This document shows, piece after piece, positions 46,701-55,480 of a stretch of DNA of 64,000 nt. The stretch lies in NCBI GenBank assembly GCA_029851415.1, contig CM056744.1, positions 9,803,268 through 9,867,267 on the forward strand, read 5' to 3'. The notes beneath the pieces are model-generated. The model made no database searches. It worked only from the letters and a program-made list of their open reading frames with translations, and was not told where the DNA came from. The stretch comes from Eretmocerus hayati (Eukaryota; Arthropoda; Insecta; Hymenoptera; Aphelinidae). Position numbers and translations under genes: made by a program. Numbering within the stretch: the stretch's first letter is position 1; each line of letters begins with the position of its first letter.

Positions 46701-47381
46701 ACGATCCGTGATTTTTATTTCGTGGACGATGAAAGGCGTCCTGGCCAGGGGCGCCGAATCGTCGAAGATTCTCACGTGTCGCATGATGAGGTCCCTGAAT
46801 TGGTCAACAAACTCCTCGGGGAATCCGTGGTTCACCTTGCTCCAGACCTGTTGCTGCAGGTGAGCGGACGGTCCGTCCGGGGCGCGTCCTAGGAAAACAC
46901 GAACTCGCTTGCTAGTTCCGAGGTACAGGCAGTCGAGGTCATGGTCATGGACGGCCCTAACCTCCTTCAGCCATCGACGACCCAGGATGGCGACGGGTCG
47001 TAGTTCGTCGGCGACGTAGAATTTGATGTTGCATTTGAAGTTCTGTATCCGCACGGCGAGCGTGCACGTGGCTCGGACACGCATCTCGGTTCCACTAATG
47101 GCCAGCTTGGCTCCGCGTGGCTGGATCTTCTGGACGCTGGCTCCGTCCGGGATGCCTCGTGGTGAGATGAAGTTGTCGGAGGCTGCCGAGTCGACGAGCG
47201 CTCCAACGCGCTTCTCTCCAATGAAGATTTCCAGGTGGGCGGCGTGGAGTCCGGTGGCGTCCGCGGCTGCGGCGCTTATTGCGGGGCTGCAGGCTTCGAA
47301 GCGGGTTTGCCCGCATCGTCCCCCGCTTCGCGCCAGTTTCCCGAAGGCGTGGGCTTCGAGAACTTCGGGCGCTTGGAGCAA
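43776..47381 (-). CDS. Gypsy pol: protease, RT, RNase H, integrase
   Basis: A 1201-codon frame entered from gag by -1 frameshifting rather than by its own start, so the residue numbers count from the open-frame edge at 47381. Aspartic protease lies near residue 62 (ALVDSAAS; the usual DTG/DSG triad reads DSA). Reverse transcriptase spans ~230-420, with IDLRKCYWQIPL and the active site FQDD near 382, where YXDD is more common. RNase H spans ~520-620 (LQTDASDAG, NERECLAVIWALRKY, RTDNQALKW). Integrase has an HHCC finger at ~734-774 (HP..., CEAC) and a catalytic core with LDLMGP (~804), SDNAPQF (~864) and NPTERRN (~897), giving D, D, E. The C-terminal ~250 residues are Pro-rich and variable, with no chromodomain that I can see. 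The frame is uninterrupted. The catalytic residues look usable apart from the two substitutions noted. Confidence 0.93.
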   Translation of the reverse strand: MLQAPEVLEAHAFGKLARSGGRCGQTRFEACSPAISAAAADATGLHAAHLEIFIGEKRVGALVDSAASDNFISPRGIPDGASVQKIQPRGAKLAISGTEMRVRATCTLAVRIQNFKCNIKFYVADELRPVAILGRRWLKEVRAVHDHDLDCLYLGTSKRVRVFLGRAPDGPSAHLQQQVWSKVNHGFPEEFVDQFRDLIMRHVRIFDDSAPLARTPFIVHEIKITDRRPFKIPPYRYSAEKKRAITDMVRQMLADGVIEAASSPYSSPIVLVDKHDGTYRFCVDFRRINSVTEDAGQPNPVIHEVLKEIGGASIFSTIDLRKCYWQIPLTKDSKQYTAFCTPDGGQCVFNVAAFGLKNSGRTCNQLIGMEVLLGLLGEFCLNFQDDIVIFSHNWADHLVHVAKVLERLDMYGLACAIDKCDFGKTRLEFLGHIVTNDHNEAKTEHIRAVLESKPPRHRRDLQKFLGVCGWLREYIPNFAEIAVPMTDCLKGKSWRWTKEAQASMDRIKEAFKEPLKLHRPQLDKPLYLQTDASDAGMGAVIFHLGPTGDRQVISYASAKFSPTEQGYHSNERECLAVIWALRKYKHLLEDAHFTLRTDNQALKWLDRVKDERGKLTRWALFLSRFSFTVEHVPGRENELPDALSRAPGQESFVDREGDYDALTPPVSSPPLDGLMTACVECDGFDDYIRQAQDDAPELPQGPEWQRRNGLLHFCRDPDNPRIYVPEAARADVLRYFHDDPLAGHPGAAETARQIREQYYWPGLRSDVRQHVRVCEACNLAKAARPTDAGIQRPRLPQRPWEEIALDLMGPYPRTPRGKRFILVITDLFSRWTEAFPISSSTTAVIAHVLETEIFPRWGFPRSILSDNAPQFKSATWMRLCEKWKTSLWTTPAYHPRANPTERRNQELKKGLRLALLPQPNQVNWDLEIPNILFATRRRHNAATGFTPSELLLGRNLTRPGEKVSPSSDDLEARVARAVANQVNYTNSPEPSDEVFAEGDRVFIKTHPLSKAVDSFNAGLAPKWEGPYDIIHCHSPQVFTVDRPGNTTLKVHISQVKRDYTSAAPPAAPSGDASPASRGAIDAEQPQPHERQDPSAATTCGDAYRSQGTDAVPAPATIPDRAQTVCSTQSETDALITAPIGIEESSRVLCNQKWKRKRGRPTRAEAAIRDIERKLAYPPPTHRYNLRHRRGFPVQQPDTRPG

Positions 47382-48508
47382 TCACGATGCCAGTGGTATT
47401 CCGGGCAGTAGTCGCATTTTGGCAGGCGCTCCCCATTGACCTGCTTGAAGTCACGCAGCGCCTTTGATGGTTGCGCCGGAGTCGGTGCGTTGCCCTTCTG
47501 CTGGTTGTTGTTGGCTGGAGCACTCCTGCGGAGGCTGATCTGCTTGGCCTGCTCGTCCAGCTCAACCTCGGTGGCCCTGGTTAGGAGCTCGCCCACTGTC
47601 GACGGAGGGTTGCCACGGAGATGGCAGCGAATCGTGGCGGTGAGCGACTCCATGATGAGAGTCACCAGTTCAGCTTCGGCAGCCTCGGGCAGCAGGCGGC
47701 GGGCAAGGAGGTTACGTTTCTCGATAAACGTACTCACATCGTCCTTTTCTCCTTGGGCTTGGCCGAAGAGTTTCGCTTTCAGGCGAAGGCGGAGCTGCGG
47801 TGAGTCGTATCGAGCCAACAATAGCTCCGTGAAGCGGCTCCAGTCGACTGCTAAGTTCTTATAGCAGGACCACCACTTCTCGGCGTCACCTTTGAGGGCA
47901 CGCTCTGCAACTTGTACTCGGAACGCCTCCTCGGTTCCGAGTCGTCGGAAATGCTCCTCGCATTTCGTTATGAAGCGGGCAGGATCCTCGTGCTCCGCTC
48001 CGTTGAAATCTGGAGGGCTGAGCGGCGTGCCAGCCAGTTGGCGGAACATCAGGCGGAGGTCGTCCATGTTGAGCTCCGGTGCCACTGCTGGCTCCGGATT
48101 GACGGGCACGACGTCGGCCGCTACGTCCGGAGCACCACGATGCTCCGGGTCAGGAAGTTCCGCTTCAATCGGAGCAGGTTGCTCCGGTGGCTGCTGCTGG
48201 GCTCCGACCAGAGGGTCGGCAGGCTCGTCCTGTGGCACGGCCGGCGATGGTCCAGTTGGAGCGAGGTCCCTCCGCGAGGTCCGTCTGCGGATGGGCAGGG
48301 CAGCTCCGTCCAGGAGTGCCTCGAGCTCCTGCTCCGAGCCAAGGGACTGCTGTCTCTGGTGACGGGTCACGCGAGCGGTGCGCTCAAGCGAGACGGTGCG
48401 TTGTTGCTCCGGATGGGCGCCACTGGGTGTTTCCACACTCCCAGAAGTGCTCGCCGCCGATTGCCGGGTCGTCCGGGATGCAGGCGGCGTCCGGGGAAAA
48501 CTGCTCAT
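47276..48508 (-). CDS. Gypsy gag
   Basis: Structural protein that packages the element RNA. The open frame reaches 48583, but that edge codon is TTG inside the PBS; the first ATG is at 48508 and gives 410 residues. The N-terminal ~150 residues are Pro/Ser/Glu-rich and low-complexity. A Retrotrans_gag-type capsid region follows (FNGAEHEDPARFI, ALKGDAEKWWSCY, LLARYDSPQL, STFIEKRNLLARRLLP). Near the C-terminus lies one knuckle-like CDYCPEYHWHRDC, one residue shorter than canonical CX2CX4HX4C. It overlaps pol by ~106 nt, with pol in the -1 frame. Confidence 0.9.
   Translation of the reverse strand: MSSFPRTPPASRTTRQSAASTSGSVETPSGAHPEQQRTVSLERTARVTRHQRQQSLGSEQELEALLDGAALPIRRRTSRRDLAPTGPSPAVPQDEPADPLVGAQQQPPEQPAPIEAELPDPEHRGAPDVAADVVPVNPEPAVAPELNMDDLRLMFRQLAGTPLSPPDFNGAEHEDPARFITKCEEHFRRLGTEEAFRVQVAERALKGDAEKWWSCYKNLAVDWSRFTELLLARYDSPQLRLRLKAKLFGQAQGEKDDVSTFIEKRNLLARRLLPEAAEAELVTLIMESLTATIRCHLRGNPPSTVGELLTRATEVELDEQAKQISLRRSAPANNNQQKGNAPTPAQPSKALRDFKQVNGERLPKCDYCPEYHWHRDCSKRPKFSKPTPSGNWREAGDDAGKPASKPAAPQ
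47297..47342 (-). promoter_or_regulatory. -1 ribosomal frameshift signal (gag-pol)
   Basis: On the sense strand the heptamer G GGA AAC (47342-47336) sits in the gag frame exactly as X XXY YYZ requires. After a 5-nt spacer comes a 9-bp perfect stem, CGAAGCGGG (47330-47322) with CCCGCTTCG (47305-47297). Six loop bases, TGCGGG (47315-47310), can pair with CCCGCA (47285-47280) just downstream, allowing an H-type pseudoknot. Slipping one base back enters pol. Confidence 0.75.
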
Positions 48509-48564
48509 GGGGTCGCAGGTCCCGACATCACCAGATGTCGACGAAGTCCAAAAATGTTCTTCGG

Positions 48565-48582
48565 GCCCCACGTTGGGCGCCA
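48565..48582 (-). promoter_or_regulatory. Primer binding site, tRNA-Lys type
   Basis: TGGCGCCCAACGTGGGGC on the sense strand, 3 nt after the 5' LTR. It matches the 18-nt binding site for the 3' end of tRNA-Lys (CUU-type) used by several retroelements. Confidence 0.8.
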
Positions 48583-49205
48583 AATTGACAGTGCCCGTAG
48601 ATCCGCTTATGAGAAATCAATTCAATAATGGATACTAAAATGAAACCTCGGGATCCCCGTCAATGAGAGTATGGTCACTCCCGCGTCTCGCTGGTTGGAG
48701 ACGAGATTTTCTCAATCGGAGCAGTCTTCCTTTTGTCCGCGGCTATGGCTTGGAGCGCGGCAAGCCGAGCGAGCTTTCTGGCTTGCTGAAGCCCGTATAG
48801 GTCCTGCTGCCGTTCGCTCTCGGTGCGGGATACGGGAACCTTGCTCCATGCACGGCCACGATGATTACGATCCATCCGCGCGAGCAGGGACGGAGTGCGT
48901 AGTTGATGTAGGACGATCCGTCGGGGGGACGAATGTAGGGGCAGGTAGACGAATAATTCGAATGTTTTCTAAGTTCAATTGCGACTCAGTACCAGTGCGA
49001 AACACGAACACAACACAGACTCTATCGCTCATGACATCGAGCGGGAACGCGGTACAGTGTAACTAAGTCGCGATACCGACGGGCCTGACGGCACCAGGGT
49101 ACGTCGGTTCGATGAGCAGCGTGGCCACGGATGGGCCGAGTGTCGTGGAGGGTGCGTCGCGGCGGCGTGTTCAGAAAAGACTGGATGTCGAGTGTTGGAT
49201 GCTCG

Positions 49206-49218
49206 CCCTTTTTATAGG
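49206..49218 (-). promoter_or_regulatory. TATA box of the 5' LTR
   Basis: CCTATAAAAAGGG on the sense strand, so transcription should begin near 49175-49185. The 3' LTR has the same site at 42805-42817. Confidence 0.7.
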
Positions 49219-49241
49219 CAGAGTGGAGTGTATATGGTGTA

Positions 49242-49860
49242 ACGGTATGTGGCGTTATTTGTGTACGGAAGGTATACGGAATAACGTCACGGTGCGTTAT
49301 TGAAAAATGCTAACGCCACAAACGGCATGTGGCGTTAGTCCTATATGAAATGCATATGGAATAACTGCACGGTGCGTTAGTAAAAAATGCTAACGCCACC
49401 CACGGCATGTGGCGTTAGTCCTGTGTAAAATGCATATGGAATAACTGCACGGTGCGTTAGTGAAGAATGCTAACGCCACAAACGGCATGTGGCGTTAGTC
49501 CCGTGAAAAATGCATATGGAATAACTGCGCGATGCGTTAGTGAAAAATCGATAACGCCACGAACGGCATGTGGCGTTAGTCTCGTATACTGTGTATCAGG
49601 GATAACGATACAGCGCGTTAGTAAGGATGATTATCCCATAACGCGACGCGGCGTCATTTCCGGCGTGCGGTGTAAATCTGTGGGTCACGCGGCGTGGCGT
49701 TATCCCCGATGCGAGGGGTGCTAACGCGACGTGGCGTTACCCTCGGTGCGGGGTGTGTCAACGCGATGCGGCGTTACCCTCGGTGTGAGGTGTGTTAACG
49801 CGACGCGGCGTTACCCTCAGTGCGAGGTGTGCTAACGCCGGGTTGCGTTATCGATGATTT
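49242..49860 (-). repeat. U3 tandem repeats (80 bp x5, 37 bp x4)
   Basis: Units beginning ACGGCATGTGGCGTTAGTCC occur five times at 80-bp spacing, each with CGTTA/TAACG dyads. Further upstream in U3 come four 37-bp units (GGCGTTACCCTCGGTGCG-type). Both lie directly upstream of the TATA box and are duplicated in the 3' LTR at 42841-43459. Confidence 0.85.
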
Positions 49861-49969
49861 GTCGGGGAATGCATGTGCTTGTCGATCAAATTAATTAAGA
49901 TGCGCGCATCATTCAAAATGATGACCTTTCATTTTACTAATGAAAGTTTATGATTGACCAAACCAATAA

Positions 49970-50520
49970 CGCAGCCACAGCATAGTGATCTAGTACTGAG
50001 GAGCTAGAAATGGCAAGAGCTCATTTCTAATGGCAAAACTTGGGCCCAACTCATCAATTGGATGATTGGAAGCACATGAAACAGCTTACAACTACTCCAC
50101 TAAATGTTTGATTGAGTACGCTCAACTTGATTCTGTCTGATGCATCACAAGAAGAGTTTGTGTAATCATCGTCGAAGGATGTCAACATTCTCAGATGGTA
50201 AGGTGAATAAGAAGGATCAGGTGATTCAATGTGGAAATTATTCACCACGGTCACACATATTAAGCCACTGTTGCTTCATTTCATGAGCCAGATAACACTT
50301 TAAGTGATGAAATGACAATTCCCAAACTCAAACTTGTGGCTCCAAATCTGCATTCTCCTTCACTTCACTATGCACGAAAAACTTAATAACAGCCGGTTTC
50401 ACTGCACCTCAGCTATATTAATAGGCCAAGAGCAACTGCTAATGGGGAAAATCTCTCCCCAATTTGTTCAAAAATATGTTTTAAGCATCAAACAAACCGT
50501 GTCCGAATTGTTGTTTTTTT
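49970..50520 (-). mobile_element. Foldback element, right arm
   Basis: Reverse-complement partner of 41586-42142, separated from it by the Gypsy insertion plus the ~95-bp original loop remnants (42143-42180 and 49916-49969). Confidence 0.85.
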
Positions 50521-50634
50521 GTTAGCATCGATTGCGCGCAGACATCATATGCATAATGAATGGCTCGTATCAGCTCGTATGATGGTGTGAGGTTAGGTTA
50601 GGGCTATATGCACACCATCAGATCCACCGCATGA

Positions 50635-50636
<2 letters not shown>

Positions 50637-50674
<38 letters not shown>
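50637..50674. repeat. (TA)n microsatellite
   Basis: About 19 uninterrupted TA units. Confidence 0.95.
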
Positions 50675-50676
<2 letters not shown>

Positions 50677-50949
50677 ATGGTGTATCTCCTCCTATATCCT
50701 CCCCTCATGACATAGTAATATCAATGTCTCCGTAATACTGACAAAATAAAAACCCTGCTAAGCGAATACGAGAGGGCTGTGAGTTACGTATTTTTTGTTC
50801 ACCATAACGGTGATTTTTAAGGAACACGGTATACTCTCCAAGCTTATAATGCATTTCTCGCGGAGTCACTTATAGTTATAATCAAAAATGTAACACGAGT
50901 TGCTGGATGACATACATGTATCTCAAAATGTGACTTTGATGAATATAGT

Positions 50950-51145
50950 CTATGAAGGCCGTAATACTATAGTATTACGACCGTAATACGCCCAGTACTA
51001 CTACCGGAGTGCTACGATCGTAGTCCGGTAGTAGTGCTACTACAGTAATACGGCCGTACCTCTCCGATAGTAGTACTATAGTAGACAGTAGCGCTACTGT
51101 AGTATTACTATAGTATTACGCTCATTTTTCTACCAGGGAAGGATT
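50950..51145 (-). mobile_element. GTA/TAC-rich MITE-like repeat, copy 2
   Basis: Inverted relative of 40190-40365. It ends TACGCTCATTTTTCTACCAG, the complement of the start of copy 1. Confidence 0.6.
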
Positions 51146-53407
51146 CCTTGCAAGATTGTGCTAATCCTACAGTGGGAATAATGTAAGCTTTCGTAATTAT
51201 TCCTTAAGGCTAGTCCGGAGTCCCCGCAAAACCGCAACCAGACACGCACCGGCGTACTTTCAGGTTGCAGCTGCATCCAATGATTCTGAGAGCGGTATTA
51301 TAGTTTATACGCTTTTATTGGTACTAAATGTGTTACTCAGATACAAGGCCACCTGTGAAATCTTATAACACGATACCATGCAAAGTTTCATGGCATTTCA
51401 TTCATCAGGAATCGATAAAAGCTTGAAGGCAATTTTTTGGTGGGACAGAGCGCGTCCGCGACTATTCCAATGTATTTCTCAATAACAAAACAGTTTTGGC
51501 CAAAATCAGATACTATGTCATCTGTGGATTGGAATTTCCTGTCGAATGAGCCCTCTGCCACGCCCGAAAATTCTGAATCGATCTCGCAAAAACCTTGAAC
51601 TAGAGTGAGCATCGAGCAGTATAACTTGCTCAGCGAGCCAAAGAACTACGATTTTCTGGAGATATAGAATGAATCCCCGGGTGCGGAACAACTCATTCGA
51701 TGGGAAATATCATGGTGTTTCAGTTGCCGTATCTCGTTTGGGTTGGAAATGTGAGGTTGAAATACTATGAGGCAAAAAAGTGGTTTATAATCTCCCATCG
51801 CACACGTAGTTCGATCAAAGCGCCATCTATCGGGTAAAATATCCGGATTCTCTACGGACTATAGCCTCATTATTTACCTCCATCACTCAAAGATGTTGAT
51901 ACCCCAAATATCATGAGCATGGCTCACTGCTGTTTTATCTTTACTTTGTAAATAAACGACAAGTGAATACTTGGATGAACAGCAATATTAATAGATCTTG
52001 AAGGACTTGGGCAAGCTATGAAGATACATTTGGCAGTTACATACAGATGAGATAGCCGATCCTCTTTTGAGTTTCATTTCAAAAGTGTCTAACATATATA
52101 TAATCATTAGTTGTCAAAAATTGTGAACTTTGATCTTTGATGAAATTGATAGGAAAAAAGTTTGTTCGTGTCCAAAGAAGTACAATGAATGTGTATATCC
52201 AACCGAGAAAGAGAATCCTTTAATAAGTCAGACTTGGACAAGTTTGAACATATAATATTTTGATACTTCGTAAGGCTCTGCAATTTTTTGGTTGTAGGTA
52301 TTCAAGTTAATAATATGAGTTATGAATACTCGTGGACAGGACTCAACCAACTTCTAGGCATCGTGATATAATTTACAACTTCAATGATGTTTTTTAATCT
52401 TTGATAAACTCGGGAAGCCATCTCCATCTGCTGATCTTATATGTGTATCCAACTCTTCAAAGATTTTGTGAAACTCATTCAAAGAGAAGAATCTGACCCT
52501 ACATTGTTTCTAAAACCCAGTGTAGAAAAAACTTACTTGATCAGACACCAGATCATCCCTAGCTTTCATAAACTTTGGAGTCTAATTCATGTTGTATTGG
52601 AAAAGAGACGAATGCATTTTCCCCACAAATCTTAATGAATCTTATTCTGCTATGATAAATTTGCATCTTTCTACAAATAAGAATATCCACATGTTGGTCA
52701 ACAGACTGAAACATGAATGAGTTTCATTGATTTTTAGTCTCGCCGTAGTTTCTACATCATGATCTTGATGCAACACCTAATTCGAATGTTATGAATGGAA
52801 GAGAGAGCAGTTTGTTTTAGAAGTCAATTAGAGGGAGTGTTTTGAGGTAATCCGAACTTGATCAAATGAGGTGTTGAGCCGTTGAGCCAGTCGCTTGAAC
52901 TTACTTTGCCAAAAGGTATAGTAGTAAAAGAGGTATTGGAGAAAATGGGTAAGATTTGCATTATCAAAACCATACATAGTTTATATGATTGCTATACACA
53001 TTTGCTTGGGATAGAATGGGAAGAGTCAAGTCTATCTTGAGGAACTCTCGGAGTTCAGGATTTGGGTATTGAATCATGTTCTCAATCATAACTAAAATTA
53101 TCTCACCTCGTGCTTGGGTCGAAGGAAGGTCTCTGACATTCCTAATTGTTAGATAACATTTCAGAATTTCATTGATGTGTAGGTGCCTGATGTAGTTATG
53201 TCAATCTTGAGTGAAATTTCAGCATTTTAGTAATATAAGTAGATGATTGGAGGCAAGCTTCTTTCACTATTAGCCCCGAGACCGAGTAATTTATGCACTT
53301 CACATTGTAAAATTCCTCTATAATGCCAATGAATAGTTCGTTGATAACACTCCAAAAAATGAACACAAAATATTTTACAAAGCACGCACTTGGCACTTTC
53401 TGCGAAC
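51146..53407. other. AT-rich stretch without recognisable genes
   Basis: Short open frames only, none with a recognisable motif. I see no RNA gene or strong repeat. Confidence 0.4.
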
Positions 53408-53811
53408 GAACGACTCGATCGCACGGTCTTATACACAGGTCCGTCAACTCCCGTGGTGGGGGAAGGTCCACTAATGAAGCCGTGAATAAGCTTCGTTTCG
53501 TCGCCACCACGCGTCTCTACGTGTCCTTCGAGAGGCGGCCGAGCGCGTGCGCGCAGGAGAGAAGATCGTCTGCCATCGTCTGCTGCTCTGTCTGTATATG
53601 CTTGGCAGCTCACGCATGCACGGATTTAATAAAACCGTGCTCTCGTCGAATTTCCTGACGACCCCCGATTGCATTGATAGCAGTATTATCTGCTTATCAA
53701 TGCAGGGTTCTATAAGTCAATCTTTGACTATCGCTAAACTCAAGCTTATCATAAGCCCCAACTGGGGCCAACAAGCTAAGAGGTAGGTTTTTGTTCTATG
53801 AGGAATGTCGT

Positions 53812-53885
53812 GTCTGCGGCCGAGCGGATAGCGTCATTGGTTCATTTTTGCGTCCGATGGTTGCAGGTTCAAATCTCGGACGGGG
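53812..53885 (+). ncRNA. tRNA-derived (SINE-like) sequence, degenerate
   Basis: A box-like GGCCGAGCGGATAGCG and B box GGTTCAAATCT stand at tRNA-like spacing, followed by a T8 run that could end Pol III transcription. CGTCCGA and TCGGACG can pair around the T-arm. A proper cloverleaf cannot be drawn: the anticodon loop is too long and the T stem is unpaired. It is therefore tRNA-derived rather than a working tRNA. The inverted arm carries the same segment at 54850-54923. Confidence 0.5.
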
Positions 53886-54494
53886 AAATTTTTTTTCTTA
53901 ATCCAAGACATCTCTTACTTTTAAAGACCCAAGTATTCATTATCGGCGTATTTCTTTCGTATTTTTTCAAATTACGGACTCATTCATAAAATGCCGGAGT
54001 TTTTTGAGATTTTTTTTATGTCAATAATATACTAAAGAACAAAATTCACGGTCTGGAATAACCTATTCGGGGAAATGGAGAAACGTTTTCCCTGCGAAAC
54101 AATGGCCTTATCTTTAATTTTTTTTTGCTAATCTTGCGAACTGATGGCTTTACAAGATTAGCAAAAAAAACCGTAAAGATAGAGCCGTTGTTTCGCAAAT
54201 CAGTGATTTGCAATTGGAGAAAGAAAAAGCAAATCGGGCTACGGATTCGTTTTTAAAGTGGAAAAATACAGACGAAAATTATGTTTCCCCAAATGGGTTA
54301 TTCGAGACTGTGATTTTGTTCCCTATCAGTATATTATGTATTGACGTGGAAAAAATCTCAAAAAACGATGGCATTTTATGAATAAGTCCGTAATTTAAAA
54401 AAAACGAAAGAAATACGCCGATCATTTAATTAAAATACTTATGTATGTTCGTTATGAAGAGATTCTTTAAAAAGTGAATTTTCTACAAATTTAT

Positions 54495-54615
54495 CTCCTA
54501 ACCAGAAAATGCTATCTTAAAAGTTAGTTCTAGAAGATGCCATCTGCCATGTTGATAGTAAAGGAGATAGCATCTTCTAGAATTGAATTTTGAGATAGCA
54601 TTTTCGGGTTAGGAG
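54495..54615. mobile_element. 121-bp palindromic MITE
   Basis: CTCCTAACCAGAAAATGCTA at the left and TAGCATTTTCGGGTTAGGAG at the right. The inverted match continues inward with TTCTAGAAGATGC. It lies in the segment present in only one arm of the surrounding foldback. Confidence 0.8.
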
Positions 54616-55480
54616 GCGTCAAATTAAAAAATTTATTTCAGTTGTTGTTTAGTTTTAAGTAAAGAATTATGAGTTACATTATTTTTAAATTAATATGAAT
54701 CGAATAAATTTAATTTTATTTTTTGGAAAAGGATTTAAAAGTAAAAATGATTAGTTAATTAGTTTCAATATAATATTAAAATAAGTACAAATAGCCCGTG
54801 GTTTTCAAAAGTAAGAGGTGTCTTGAATGAAGAAAAAAAATTTCCCCGTCCGAGATTTGAACCTGCAACCATCGGACGCAAAAATGAACCAATGACGCTA
54901 TCCGCTCGGCCGCAGACACGACATTCCTCATAGAACAAAAACCTACCTCTTAGCTTGTTGGCCCCAGTTGGGGCTTATGATAAGCTTGAGTTTAGCGATA
55001 GTCAAAGATTGACTTATAGAACCCTGCATTGATAAGCAGATAATACTGCTATCGATGCAATCGGGGGTCGTCAAGAAATTCGACGAGAGCACGGTTTTAT
55101 TAAATTCGTGCATGCGTGAGCTGCCAAGCATATACAGACAGAGCAGCAGACGATCTCCTCTCCTGCGCGCACGCGCTCGGCCGCCTCTCGTGTGGGGTAC
55201 ATAATACCTCACATGCGCAATAGATGGACGTGAGTCCAAGCTCCTTTCCTGCAATCGACAGCACAAGACCTCGATTAGTATATAAGAGCGAATAAGCACT
55301 TCATCGCCAAGCGTCCAGGGCACCACCTACATTGGTAACCCGCGTCGTGATTGAACGCAACTTTCATGGAGTCAGATCAGTCTGAAGCATATACTCATTG
55401 CGAGTACGCTCAGTAACAAGCCTTTACACGTAGTCCAGGCAAATTAGATCGTAATGGGGCAGATTTTGGTCAGAACACCG

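Larger units (their letters stand above)
42185..49911 (-). mobile_element. Ty3/Gypsy LTR retrotransposon, 7.7 kb
   Basis: A complete element in sense orientation on the minus strand: 5' LTR (48586-49911), PBS, gag, pol in the -1 frame, 3' LTR (42185-43510). Domain order is protease, reverse transcriptase, RNase H, integrase, which is the Gypsy order. No env-like frame lies between pol and the 3' LTR (265 nt). The LTRs begin TG and end CA, and differ at one position seen by eye (42761 A against 49162 G), so insertion is recent. The element is much more GC-rich than its host flanks. The purine tract before the 3' LTR is weak. Confidence 0.93.
48586..49911 (-). repeat. 5' LTR of Gypsy element
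   Basis: 1326 bp. In sense order: U3 with a 37-bp repeat block then an 80-bp repeat block, TATA box, and the remaining ~600 bp as R-U5 running into the PBS. Starts TGATGCGCGC and ends GGGCACTGTCA on the sense strand. Confidence 0.93.
53540..55190. mobile_element. Foldback with tRNA-like segment in both arms
   Basis: The left arm (~53540-54140) pairs with a right arm split into 54155-54415 and 54800-55190. The right arm carries a ~380-bp extra segment that includes a 121-bp palindrome. The shared arm sequence includes CCAACTGGGGCCAACAAGCT and AAATCTCGGACGGGGAAATT. The centre near 54130-54160 is a short hairpin (GCTAATCTTG...CAAGATTAGC). Confidence 0.8.

Noticed and set aside
50588..50604. GGTTAGGTTAGGG, resembling insect telomere repeat TTAGG
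   Set aside because: Only about two units; too short to call telomeric.
53812..54923. Functional tRNA gene pair
   Set aside because: A and B boxes are present, but the anticodon loop and T stem do not form a cloverleaf; tRNA-derived repeat is the better reading.
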